27,113 nt of DNA from Aigarchaeota archaeon (GTDB lineage Archaea > Thermoproteota > Nitrososphaeria_A > Caldarchaeales > Wolframiiraptoraceae). Location: assembly GCA_025059415.1 (NCBI GenBank), contig JANXDQ010000005.1, forward strand, positions 4,811-31,923, written 5' to 3'. The position numbers were made by a program, and so were the translations under genes. Below the pieces are notes generated by a model that was given only the letters and a program-made list of their open reading frames with translations, was not told the origin of the DNA and searched no databases. Below, piece by piece: positions 14,510-22,214 of the stretch (the stretch's first letter is position 1; each line of letters begins with the position of its first letter).

Positions 14510-14845
14510 TTACCCCTTTTTAATATCTTTAGCCATAAAACTCGATCCTAAGCATTCCCCCATGTCCACCCCCTGAATACAACTTCACGTAAAGACTGAT
14601 ACGAGAACTCAAGGCCATATCCGCTAAGACACTTGGAGGTTCATTAAGATCGTATGCTGAACCCCCTCCCACCTCAAGGCATGCCCCTTCAGCCTTTAGG
14701 ATATTCCGGTAAAGCCCAAATATACATATCCTTAGCTACCTCAAAGATCCTAAATCACTTAAAGAAAAGGGATAATGAAGGCGGTTCAGGATGCCTCCTC
14801 AATATTTACTAATTACTCATAACAAAGTTATAATAAGATAATGAG
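14510..14845. other. Spacer between radA and the aldehyde dehydrogenase gene
   Basis: Beyond the radA promoter this stretch is less GC-rich than the genes and shows no tRNA, repeat or stable long hairpin. It contains one short minus-strand open frame with protein-like composition (listed separately). Near its right end it has AT-rich tracts (14800-14837) that probably include the promoter of the downstream gene. Confidence 0.4.
14529..14736 (-). other. Short open frame of unknown status upstream of radA
   Basis: The frame is open for about 68 codons between the TAG at 14739-14737 and the TAA at 14531-14529. The peptide reads plausibly as protein, for example EVGGGSAYDLNEPPSV and YVKLYSGGGHGGML. 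There is no ATG at its head: the only in-frame early start is GTG 14673, leaving 47 residues. An ATG in another frame at about 14728 runs into a stop after 12 codons near the same place. That is what a frameshifted gene remnant would look like. I do not recognise a family, and it may be chance. Confidence 0.2.
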
Positions 14846-14849
14846 GTGA
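14843..14849 (+). promoter_or_regulatory. Shine-Dalgarno GAGGTGA deciding the start at 14855
   Basis: GAGGTGA is a seven-base match to the archaeal anti-Shine-Dalgarno sequence and stands five bases before GTG 14855. This favours 14855 over the GTG at 14846, which lies inside the site itself. Confidence 0.6.
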
Positions 14850-14854
14850 ATCGG

Positions 14855-16294
14855 GTGGAACGATTCTTAATGTTCATTGATGGAGGATGGGTTGAGGCGA
14901 GCGGTAAAGAATATTTCGGGGTTGAGAACCCGGCGACGGAGGAGGTTTTCGCCGAGGTTTCATCCGGAGGTGCCGGGGAAGTTGAGCGTGCCGTCCAAGC
15001 TGCCCATAGGGCCTTCAGAGAATGGTCTGAGAGCTCGTTGGATGATCGCAGGAGCCTTCTCCGCAGGGCAGCCGAGTTGGTTGAGAAGCGGGCTGAGGAA
15101 ATAGCGAGATATCTCACGATGGAGCAGGGCAAGCCATTTAAGCAATCAGTCAACGAGGTCATGAATGCGGCCTATGCCCTTAGATACTTTTCTGAGGAAA
15201 TTTTCAGAGTCTACGGCCAAGTCATTCCTCTACCTGATAGAGAGCATGATAGTGTTGTCATTTGGCAACCTGTAGGCGTTGTAGCCGCAATAACCCCTTG
15301 GAACTATCCTGTCCAACTTCTCTCTTGGAAAGTTGGAGCCGCGCTGGCAGCGGGGTGCACGATTGTCGCGAAGCCTCCGTCATATACACCTATATCACCA
15401 ATAAAGTTCATAGAGTGTTTTGCTGATGCTGGGGTCCCGAGAGGCGTAGTTAACGTGGTCACCGGATCTGGGAGAAATGTTGGCGAATACTTGGTGACTC
15501 ATCCACTTGTCCGAAAAGTGACTTTCACCGGATCGACCGAGGTGGGTAAGAGAATTATGAGTCTGGCGGCACAAAGCTTGAAGAGGCTTACGCTGGAACT
15601 TGGGAATCAGACACCGATGATAGTCTTTGACGACGCGGACATCGAGCTGGCCGTAAAAGGAGCCGTAAGGAGGTCGTTCAGGAATATGGGTCAAATATGC
15701 AATTCCATCAACAGAATTTACGTCGAAAAGAGCGTCTATGATGTTTTCTTAGAGAAGTTTGTGGAGGAGGCCAAGAAGCTCAGAATCGGGGATCCGTTTG
15801 ACCCCGGTACCGATCTGGGGCCCATGTCGAGTAGAGATTCCTTAAAAAAGGTGGTGGAACACGTCGAAGACGCGGTCACCCGAGGCGCTAAGGTAATTTG
15901 TGGGGGCAAGAGACCCGACGGCGAGCTATTCCGCAAAGGCTACTGGTATGAGCCCACTATACTGGCTGATGTTACTCACGAGATGAAGGTAATGAGGGAA
16001 GAGACCTTTGGGCCGGTTGTCGGGGTGATGGCGTTTGAATCATTTGAGCAGGCCTTGAAATGGGCCAATCAAACGGAATATGGGCTGGTTGCATACGTTT
16101 ACACCACGAGCCTTAAGATTGCTAGAGAGGCCGCCCGCAGACTCGAATTCGGAAGCGTGGGGATCAACAACGTCGACGTCACCTCGGTTGAAGCCCCATA
16201 TCCTGCTTGGAAGGAGAGCGGATTAGGCCACGACCTCGGGAGAAGCGGCCTAATGCAGTATCTCGAGACAAAGCACATAAAAATCCACTATTAG
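14855..16294 (+). CDS. NAD(P)-dependent aldehyde dehydrogenase (semialdehyde type)
   Basis: This 479-residue cytoplasmic enzyme oxidises an aldehyde to its acid with NAD(P)+. Full-length aldehyde dehydrogenase motifs are present: ITPWNYP with the oxyanion-hole Asn150, FTGSTEVGK at about 224-232, general base Glu248 in LTLELGNQ, and nucleophile Cys282 in MGQICNSINR. A C-terminal EAPYPAWKESGLGHDLGRSG closes it. The IDGGWVEASGKEYFGVENPATEEVF opening resembles succinate-semialdehyde and related dehydrogenases, but the substrate cannot be fixed by eye. It differs from the GapN gene at 22215, so the window encodes two distinct family members. It starts at GTG 14855, supported by GAGGTGA five bases upstream, and is followed by the HtrA-like gene on the same strand with its own promoter. 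Confidence 0.9.
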   Translation: MERFLMFIDGGWVEASGKEYFGVENPATEEVFAEVSSGGAGEVERAVQAAHRAFREWSESSLDDRRSLLRRAAELVEKRAEEIARYLTMEQGKPFKQSVNEVMNAAYALRYFSEEIFRVYGQVIPLPDREHDSVVIWQPVGVVAAITPWNYPVQLLSWKVGAALAAGCTIVAKPPSYTPISPIKFIECFADAGVPRGVVNVVTGSGRNVGEYLVTHPLVRKVTFTGSTEVGKRIMSLAAQSLKRLTLELGNQTPMIVFDDADIELAVKGAVRRSFRNMGQICNSINRIYVEKSVYDVFLEKFVEEAKKLRIGDPFDPGTDLGPMSSRDSLKKVVEHVEDAVTRGAKVICGGKRPDGELFRKGYWYEPTILADVTHEMKVMREETFGPVVGVMAFESFEQALKWANQTEYGLVAYVYTTSLKIAREAARRLEFGSVGINNVDVTSVEAPYPAWKESGLGHDLGRSGLMQYLETKHIKIHY

Positions 16295-16327
16295 GATCAC
16301 ATTAAACAATGCGCCGCCAAAATATCC

Positions 16328-16338
16328 TTTTTAAATTC
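16328..16338 (+). promoter_or_regulatory. TATA element of the HtrA-like gene
   Basis: CTTTTTAAATTC is centred about 28 bases before ATG 16362. It predicts transcription starting within a few bases of the start codon, and no Shine-Dalgarno sequence lies between. Confidence 0.45.
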
Positions 16339-16361
16339 TTCACTCTATTTTTTCCTTCAAG

Positions 16362-17324
16362 ATGAAGAAGGACTTTCTGGATAGGGGTTTATTGGAGCAC
16401 ATTTCTAAGGAGATTAATAACCTCGTTGAGGAGGTCTGGGGTAGTGTTGCTAGCGTGATAACCACTAGGGTAAGGATGGATGCCTTCCTCAGGTTGATTC
16501 CGGTCAGAGGCGTTGGATCAGCCTTTGTAGTGTCGAGCGATGGATATCTAGCAACCAACAACCACGTTGTCGCCGAAGCCGAATCAATTGAGCTCCTTGT
16601 AGGGGGTAGGAGCCTTGAAGGCAGGGTCGTCGCCAGATCACCATCGCGGGACATATCACTTCTAAAAGTTATGGAATCCGGGTTAAAGCCTCTAAAACTT
16701 GGGAACTCGGATGAAATTGAGGTCGGGGAGCTAGTTTTGGCGATTGGGAGCCCCCTCGGCCTACCTGGGCCGAATGTCAGCCTCGGCGTCGTAAGCGCCG
16801 TTGGGAGAACCATAGAAGGAGAGGGATTCATACTCGAGGATCTGATCCAGACAGATGCCGCAATAAACCCAGGTAATAGCGGCGGCCCACTCCTCAACAT
16901 GAGGGGCGAGGTTGTGGGGATGACAACGGCAATGATACCATATGCTCAAGGGATCGGCTTCGCGATACCGATAAACGCGATTAAGAGGTTCATGGAAATG
17001 GTTTCTAAACATGGGAGGGCCTTGAGGCCCTGGATCGGCGTCATAACGATGCCCCTAAATGAGCACATCGCGAGATACCTATCCTTAGGAGTTTCCGAGG
17101 GGCTATTGATCATAAGAACTATTCGAGAAAGTCCAGCATACCTATATGGAATCAGGGAAGGCGATGTTATAGTAGAGGCAGATGGCCATGAAGTTCGAAG
17201 AATAAGCGACCTGAGGAGAATTCTAGAAGACTCTATGGAGAAGGGGCGAATAAAGCTGAAGGTCGTGAGGGAACGTAGGGCCCTTGAGCTCGAGGTGCCC
17301 GTAGCCATAGAAGAAGAATACTAA
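16362..17324 (+). CDS. HtrA/DegP-like serine protease, cytoplasmic
   Basis: This 320-residue trypsin-fold protease has an intact catalytic triad: His68 (ATNNHVV), Asp97 (RDISLLKV) and Ser173 (NPGNSGGPLL). A single PDZ domain occupies about 220-310 (IRTIRESPAYLYGIREGDVIVEADGHEV), giving the chaperone-protease layout of the Deg/HtrA family that degrades misfolded proteins. No signal peptide or membrane anchor precedes the protease domain. The N-terminus is a charged helix (MKKDFLDRGLLEHI), so the enzyme should be cytoplasmic rather than extracellular as in most bacterial relatives. The start is ATG 16362, supported by a TATA box about 28 bases upstream. The thioredoxin reductase gene follows on the same strand with its own promoter. 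Confidence 0.93.
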   Translation: MKKDFLDRGLLEHISKEINNLVEEVWGSVASVITTRVRMDAFLRLIPVRGVGSAFVVSSDGYLATNNHVVAEAESIELLVGGRSLEGRVVARSPSRDISLLKVMESGLKPLKLGNSDEIEVGELVLAIGSPLGLPGPNVSLGVVSAVGRTIEGEGFILEDLIQTDAAINPGNSGGPLLNMRGEVVGMTTAMIPYAQGIGFAIPINAIKRFMEMVSKHGRALRPWIGVITMPLNEHIARYLSLGVSEGLLIIRTIRESPAYLYGIREGDVIVEADGHEVRRISDLRRILEDSMEKGRIKLKVVRERRALELEVPVAIEEEY

Positions 17325-17387
17325 TCCAATCTGGTGCATCGTGTTATTGAAATAGCGAGTCTTAAGTCCCCTCCTGGGGTCTAATGA

Positions 17388-17397
17388 AATTTTATAT
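17388..17397 (+). promoter_or_regulatory. TATA element deciding the thioredoxin reductase start
   Basis: AATTTTATATTA is centred at about 17394, which predicts transcription start near 17420. That excludes the ATG at 17404 and points to ATG 17422 as a leaderless start. Confidence 0.55.
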
Positions 17398-17421
17398 TAG
17401 CTCATGCTTCCTAGAAAACTC

Positions 17422-18372
17422 ATGGACTCCCAGAAGATGTATGATGTGATAGTTGTGGGTTCTGGGCCAGCTGGATGCGCCGCCGCGATATACACTTCCA
17501 GAGCTGGATTGAGGACGTTGGTGATCGCCGGGCTGACTCCGGGAGGCCAGCTGATGAAGACCACGTTCGTTGAGAACTTCCCCGGATTTCCTGATGGAGT
17601 CATGGGACCCGAATTAATGATGAATATGATGAGGCAGGCCGAGAAATACGGCGCGGAGATAGCTAATGAGGAGGCCGTGGAAGCGGACTTCTCCTCCAGG
17701 CCGTTCAGGATCTTTACGGACAAGGGCACGTATGAGGGGTTATCCGTCATAGTGGCCACCGGCGCCTCCCCCAAATGGCTCGGCATCGAGTCTGAACAGA
17801 GATTGATAGGAAGAGGTGTGTCGAGCTGCGCTCCCTGCGATGCCCCCCTCTTCAGGGGCGCTAAGAACCTAGTGGTCGTCGGAGGCGGGGATAGCGCCGC
17901 GGAATACGCCCTCTTCTGCGCCAACATCGCCCAACAAGTCACACTCATACATAGGAGGGATAAGCTTAGGGCGTCAAAGATCATGCAAGATAGGCTGTTC
18001 TCTGAGCCGAAGATCAAGATTCTGTGGAATACAATAATCGAGGAGATAATTGGCGAGGAGAGGGTGGAGGGCGTTATGGTCAGAGATTTGGTGAGCGGAG
18101 AACGGAAGAGGATAGACTGCGAGGCCGTCTTCGTGGCAATAGGCCACAAACCCGAGACCGAGATATTCCGTGGATGGCTCGAAGTCGATGATGAGGGCTA
18201 CATAGTGACGAGAGACTTCGTAAAGACGAACATAGAGGGCGTCTTCGCGGCGGGCGAGGTCATGGACAAGCGTTATAGACAAGCAATTTCGTCCGCAGGG
18301 TTCGGATGCATGGCGGCTTTGGAAGCGATAAGGTATATCGAGATTATTAGGGCTAAGATGGGTGGTAGATAA
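17422..18372 (+). CDS. trxB: Thioredoxin-disulfide reductase (NADPH)
   Basis: This cytoplasmic flavoprotein of 316 residues passes electrons from NADPH through FAD to thioredoxin. It has the FAD-binding GSGPAG at 13-18 and the redox-active CAPC at 136-139 (usual form CATC). It also has the nucleotide-binding GGGDSA at 154-159 and HRRDKLRASK at 177-186, whose arginines mark NADPH preference. A C-terminal FAD contact follows (GVFAAGEVMDKRYRQAISSAGFG). An alternative upstream ATG at 17404 would add six residues, but the TATA box places transcription start after it. It is the natural partner of the thioredoxin at 4343, and NADPH could come from the GapN encoded at 22215. Its stop is 9 bases from the convergent oxidoreductase beta gene. 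Confidence 0.94.
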   Translation: MDSQKMYDVIVVGSGPAGCAAAIYTSRAGLRTLVIAGLTPGGQLMKTTFVENFPGFPDGVMGPELMMNMMRQAEKYGAEIANEEAVEADFSSRPFRIFTDKGTYEGLSVIVATGASPKWLGIESEQRLIGRGVSSCAPCDAPLFRGAKNLVVVGGGDSAAEYALFCANIAQQVTLIHRRDKLRASKIMQDRLFSEPKIKILWNTIIEEIIGEERVEGVMVRDLVSGERKRIDCEAVFVAIGHKPETEIFRGWLEVDDEGYIVTRDFVKTNIEGVFAAGEVMDKRYRQAISSAGFGCMAALEAIRYIEIIRAKMGGR

Positions 18373-18381
18373 CGACTTTTT

Positions 18382-19320
18382 CTATTCCGTCTCAACGACA
18401 TAGTTTGAGAATATTTTCCTAAAGATCTCGCCGTCGATTATCGGCCTTCCCTCATCTTCGATTTTCTGATGGGCCGGAGGGCTCTCCAAATACTTCGGCA
18501 GCCTCTCCGCAAATCTGTCCACCATGGTGTCTCTAGCTGGGTCTTGATAGAACACTCCTATCGGTATTTTATCTCCATCTTCAAATGCTTTCGAGAACGC
18601 GTTTAGCATTTTCTCGCGTCTCTCAGCCGGGTCTCTTACCACGGGATCCCAGACCCCCTCCTCGAGGCGGTAAATTCTCCTTTGATAATATTCTGCTGTG
18701 TGGATGTTGTTGTAGGTGACGCATGGTTGGAGGATGTCTATTATCGCGGCCCCCCTATGTCTCACGGCCATCTTGATCAACTCCTTCAAGTGCTCCGCCA
18801 TTAGCGCGTATCCCCTCGCGACGAAAGTAAATCCCGAGGCGAGCGCCAGCGCTATCGGGTTTACGGCGTCGTGTATATTCGGCTTCGGGAGAGCCTTTGG
18901 CCTCAGCCCCCTATCAAGCGTTGGAGACGCCTGCCCCTTCGTGAGCCCGTAAACTCTGTTATCGTGTAACAACACCGTGATATCCAAATTCCTCCTCCCG
19001 AGGGCGACCAGGTGTCCCACCCCTATTCCAAGCAGGTCCCCATCTCCTCCATTTACGATGACCGTTAATTCGGGGTTCGCCAACTTTATTCCGAGGGCGA
19101 ATGGTATGGCCCTGCCGTGAAGCGTGTGGACGCCGTTGACCTTGATGAAGTGTGGGGTTTTGCTTGAGCACCCTATCCCGCTCACTATCACGGTCTTATC
19201 TGGTGGGAGTCGTAGTTCCCCAAGCGCCTTATACATCGCTGCCAGTATCCCGAAGTTTCCGCATCCCGGGCACCAGTCGACCCAGACGTCGGTCCTATAT
19301 TCTAAGGGGCTACGGGCCAT
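18382..19320 (-). CDS. 2-oxoacid:ferredoxin oxidoreductase, beta subunit
   Basis: This is the thiamine-diphosphate and [4Fe-4S] subunit of an archaeal 2-oxoacid:ferredoxin oxidoreductase, converting pyruvate, 2-oxoglutarate or a related acid to the acyl-CoA with reduction of ferredoxin. Its 312 residues carry the four cluster cysteines Cys17, Cys20, Cys51 and Cys200, at the spacing of the Sulfolobus enzyme. The ThDP/Mg motif GGDGDLLGIG is at 91-100, and NRVYGLTKGQASPT matches the substrate/CoA loop of the Sulfolobales type. The start ATG 19320 overlaps the end of the alpha gene by 11 bases, so the pair is translationally coupled. Exact substrate preference cannot be read from the sequence. 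Confidence 0.94.
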   Translation of the reverse strand: MARSPLEYRTDVWVDWCPGCGNFGILAAMYKALGELRLPPDKTVIVSGIGCSSKTPHFIKVNGVHTLHGRAIPFALGIKLANPELTVIVNGGDGDLLGIGVGHLVALGRRNLDITVLLHDNRVYGLTKGQASPTLDRGLRPKALPKPNIHDAVNPIALALASGFTFVARGYALMAEHLKELIKMAVRHRGAAIIDILQPCVTYNNIHTAEYYQRRIYRLEEGVWDPVVRDPAERREKMLNAFSKAFEDGDKIPIGVFYQDPARDTMVDRFAERLPKYLESPPAHQKIEDEGRPIIDGEIFRKIFSNYVVETE

Positions 19321-21220
19321 GGGTCAACACCACCCTTCTCTCTCCACCGAGTATCTTTTTCACCGCCCCTACGAGCTCGCTCAGATAAATTGGCCTCCCG
19401 GTATATTTCACGATGTTTCTCTCGATCTTAACATCCGTGTGGATTTTGACGACGACCGCCGCCTGGGCCAAATAATTGTGCTCCACAGATATCACCTTAC
19501 CAGCTTCGAATTTTTCCAGCATCTTCTTTGCGAACCTAGAGGGGAACGGCGAAAAGAATTTGAGGTGCATGTACGCGGCCCTGATCCCATCCCTTTTTAA
19601 CTCTTCGATCGCGTCGAGCGCGACGCCTTTGACGAATCCCCAGCCGACTAGTAGGACCTCGGCTGCCTCGTCGCCATAATAAAAGACCCTCTTCTCCTCC
19701 GGTACCTCTTCGTCCGCGAGCCTCAACTTCTCCATCCTCCTCCTGTAGATCTTCTCCCTATTCTCGGGGTCTTCGTCTATGTGGCCCATCTCATCGTGTT
19801 CATCCCCTGCGTGGTAGGTTATCGCGCCCGAGCCCAGGAGATATCTCGGAGGAATAGGATATGAGGAGTCAAACCTCTTCCGCTCTCCGACCGCCTCTTT
19901 CACGAGTTTTCCCCTCTCTATTCTCACATGGTCGAGTTTTGGTAATGGCATGGTCGCGATCGAGTTCGCCAAGAATTTGTCGAGGAGGTGGATCACCGGC
20001 ATCTGATACCTTTCGGCGAGGTTGAACGCCTCGATGGAGTCGTAGAATGCTTCCAGGTGATCTCCGGAAGTGATGACGATCCTCGGGAACTCTCCATGCG
20101 AGGCGTGGAGCGCGAAGAGGAGGTCGCTCTGACTCCCCCTCGTGGGCTGACCCGTGCTCGGGCCCCCCCTCTGGTAATAGGTCACGACAACGGGGACCTC
20201 GTTCATGCCCGCCCATCCAAGGCCCTCGACCATCAGGCTGAAACCCGGGCCACTTGTGCACGTTGCCGCCCTCGCACCGGTGAGCGCCGCTCCTATCGCC
20301 GAGGCCATCGCCGCTATTTCATCCTCCGTCTGCAAGACCGTGATCGCTCCCAGGTCGACGCCCTCAACGGAGATCCGCTCGTTTGCCTCGAGGGTGAAGC
20401 TCTCGTCCGCCGCCGGGGTTATGGGGTAGTAGCTCTGGAACCTTAATCCGGCCACGATCTTCCCCATAGCGATCGAGTCGTTTCCAGAGACCACCATGAT
20501 CTCGGAGTGATCGAGGCCCGATGGCTGCAGCGAGAATGGCAAATCATACTTGTCCTTGACCATTTGATATACCTCGCCTACGATCATCCGGTTGATCGAT
20601 ACTATGTCTCCCCTCTCCCGGAAGCGCATCTTTATCGCGTAGTCGATGCCGTTGAAGCTCAGTCCGAGGAGCGCCGCTATCGCGCCATAGACCACGGCGC
20701 TGACGTAACGTGGTGCCTGGGCCGCAGGCAGAGAAATTTTCTCGGCGATCCTCATTATCAGCTCAGGGTAGTTTAAGGCCACTGGCAGGACCTTCATCTC
20801 GCTGGAAACGTGTCTTATCAGTCCTCTAATGGACCCGTCTAGGCCGAGGCTGCTGAATAACTGCCTAAGCCTAGATGTGAGGTCTTTTTCCATGCTCGGG
20901 ATGTTGTCCAGTGACTTATCCTCTGTCGAGAGGTCATAGACGATCGCTCCTCCGGCCTCGATGTCTCCGAAATGTGTGAACACGGTCTCGTGATCCATGG
21001 CCCCAATTATCTGAATTGGGTAGGTTAGTGATCTCGGAATCTCCTCAGAAGACGCTCTGAGGTGTATGTAGCTGTGCCTGCCCACTATGTTCGAGAAATA
21101 CTCCCTGTCCGATATCACGCCATATCTCATTCTAGCCAGAGAGGCCGTCAAGAGTTGGGCCGTGGTCTCTAAGCCAGCACCCTGGGGGCCGCCCACTATC
21201 AGGGAGACCTCTTTCCTCAT
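19310..21220 (-). CDS. 2-oxoacid:ferredoxin oxidoreductase, fused gamma-alpha subunit
   Basis: This is the large partner of the beta subunit. From ATG 21220 it has 636 residues: a gamma domain first (about 1-200, opening with GGPQGAGLETTAQLL), then the alpha pyrimidine-binding domain. The latter carries the YPITP signature at 265-269 that defines the Sulfolobus-type two-subunit class, and the TSGPGFSLMVEGLGWAGMNEVPVVV block. A C-terminal domain (about 515-625) completes the order. No delta (2x[4Fe-4S]) subunit is encoded nearby, as expected for this class, so an external ferredoxin must take the electrons. An upstream TTG at 21226 overlaps the stop of the preceding gene and is less likely. 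It follows the zinc protein gene by two bases. Confidence 0.94.
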   Translation of the reverse strand: MRKEVSLIVGGPQGAGLETTAQLLTASLARMRYGVISDREYFSNIVGRHSYIHLRASSEEIPRSLTYPIQIIGAMDHETVFTHFGDIEAGGAIVYDLSTEDKSLDNIPSMEKDLTSRLRQLFSSLGLDGSIRGLIRHVSSEMKVLPVALNYPELIMRIAEKISLPAAQAPRYVSAVVYGAIAALLGLSFNGIDYAIKMRFRERGDIVSINRMIVGEVYQMVKDKYDLPFSLQPSGLDHSEIMVVSGNDSIAMGKIVAGLRFQSYYPITPAADESFTLEANERISVEGVDLGAITVLQTEDEIAAMASAIGAALTGARAATCTSGPGFSLMVEGLGWAGMNEVPVVVTYYQRGGPSTGQPTRGSQSDLLFALHASHGEFPRIVITSGDHLEAFYDSIEAFNLAERYQMPVIHLLDKFLANSIATMPLPKLDHVRIERGKLVKEAVGERKRFDSSYPIPPRYLLGSGAITYHAGDEHDEMGHIDEDPENREKIYRRRMEKLRLADEEVPEEKRVFYYGDEAAEVLLVGWGFVKGVALDAIEELKRDGIRAAYMHLKFFSPFPSRFAKKMLEKFEAGKVISVEHNYLAQAAVVVKIHTDVKIERNIVKYTGRPIYLSELVGAVKKILGGERRVVLTHGP

Positions 21221-21222
21221 GT

Positions 21223-21537
21223 TCAATCGGCCGCCGGGGACTCCTCATGGGCTACCTCATCTGGGGGATAATTCGCCAAAACTATGTCATGTAGGTGCTC
21301 GTAGAGTTCTTCTATCGAGTATATGGGCTTATGACAGTCTACGCAGTACAGGAACCCGTGTTCCGACAGGGTCTTTACGAGTTCATCAAATCCCCTCTCA
21401 ACATAGTCACGACACGTTTCCCTCCGCAACGGGATCACCTTGTTGTCCTTGAGACAGATAACTATCGAGGGATAAGATGGGTGAACCGACACCTTAACGC
21501 ACTTCAGACAACTGATGGGTTTTTCCTGCTCGACCAT
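21223..21537 (-). CDS. Small cysteine-rich, probably zinc-binding protein
   Basis: I do not recognise the family. The 104-residue product has Cys10-x-x-Cys13, Cys28 and Cys42 in its N-terminal half. Around residues 65-83 it has a second set, CVDCH followed by EHLHD, which looks like a C2H2-type or treble-clef zinc site. It is soluble, with no signal peptide. An ATG at 21570 would add 11 residues, but the TATA element at 21586-21577 predicts transcription start near 21556, downstream of it. ATG 21537 is therefore chosen. It is first in an operon with the oxidoreductase gamma-alpha and beta genes, separated by two bases, so a role in assembling or regulating that enzyme is a reasonable inference. 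Confidence 0.75.
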   Translation of the reverse strand: MVEQEKPISCLKCVKVSVHPSYPSIVICLKDNKVIPLRRETCRDYVERGFDELVKTLSEHGFLYCVDCHKPIYSIEELYEHLHDIVLANYPPDEVAHEESPAAD

Positions 21538-21576
21538 GTTAAATTGATGGTTTAAGCCGGTTAAAAGCATTTTATT

Positions 21577-21616
21577 GAATAAATACTTGAAACATTATAT
21601 AACACCGTTTTATATA
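21577..21616. promoter_or_regulatory. Divergent promoter region, oxidoreductase operon and rubrerythrin
   Basis: The minus-strand GTATTTATTC (21586-21577) serves the zinc-protein/oxidoreductase operon. On the plus strand ATTATATAAC (21594-21603) and TTTTATATAG (21608-21616) are two TATA candidates for rubrerythrin. The first would give a transcript that includes the AAGGAGG at 21627. The second would start near 21638 and be almost leaderless. Confidence 0.5.
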
Positions 21617-21646
21617 GAGTGGTTCTAAGGAGGGGTGAGTAAAATC

Positions 21647-22204
21647 ATGCCCTTGAGACCCATGACGAGGGACGCTTTGCTGAGCGCCTTCTCCGGCGAG
21701 TCGATGGCCCACATGAGGTATCTGATCTTCGTGAACGTGGCCGAGCGGGAGGGGTTCCAAAACGTCGCCAGGCTCTTCAGAGCCATCGCCCACGCGGAAT
21801 TTGTCCACGCAAGGAATCACTACGATAGGCTGAGGGAGTACAAAGAGGACTTCAAGGCCGTTTCCGGGACTCCGGCAGGTCCAGGCAATACCTCTAAGAA
21901 TCTAGAACTTGGAATCATGGGAGAGGAGTATGAGGTCAATGAGATGTATCCCGTTTACATCGAGATAGCGAGATTCCAGGGTGATGGGGCGGCGGAGAAG
22001 AGCTTCCGGTGGGCTTATGAAGCCGAAAAGATTCACGCTCAGCTGTATAGGGAGGCCAAGGGCTACGTCGATCAGGGAAGGGACTGGCCCCTGAGGGGAA
22101 AGGTCTGGATATGCCCGACCTGCGGCCACACATATGTCGGAGAAGAGCCGCCGGAGAAATGCCCGATATGCGGTGTCCCGAGGGAGAAATACGTGGGCTT
22201 CTAA
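21647..22204 (+). CDS. Rubrerythrin
   Basis: This cytoplasmic non-haem iron peroxidase protects against hydrogen peroxide in anaerobes and microaerophiles. Counting from ATG 21647 the 185-residue protein has an erythrin four-helix bundle with diiron ligands: Glu18, Glu51-x-x-His54, a Glu set at 93-99 and Glu127-x-x-His130. A C-terminal rubredoxin-like domain uses Cys156, Cys159, Cys172 and Cys175 (CPTCG ... CPICG). An in-frame GTG at 21635 lies only one base after AAGGAGG. ATG 21647 is better placed relative to the GGGGTGA part of the site. It is divergent from the oxidoreductase operon and convergent with gapN. Its presence suggests an anaerobic or oxygen-sensitive lifestyle, consistent with ferredoxin-linked metabolism. 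Confidence 0.94.
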   Translation: MPLRPMTRDALLSAFSGESMAHMRYLIFVNVAEREGFQNVARLFRAIAHAEFVHARNHYDRLREYKEDFKAVSGTPAGPGNTSKNLELGIMGEEYEVNEMYPVYIEIARFQGDGAAEKSFRWAYEAEKIHAQLYREAKGYVDQGRDWPLRGKVWICPTCGHTYVGEEPPEKCPICGVPREKYVGF

Positions 22205-22214
22205 GGACTATCTA

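Noticed and set aside
17355..17385. Small CCCCTCCTGGGG hairpin before trxB as a riboswitch or terminator
   Set aside because: Only four pairs with a tight loop and no T-run directly after it; it is too weak to call.
19869..20446. Long open frames overlapping the oxidoreductase gamma-alpha gene on both strands
   Set aside because: They lie wholly inside a clear conserved gene, are rich in Arg and Pro as expected from GC-rich shadow frames, and show no family motifs.
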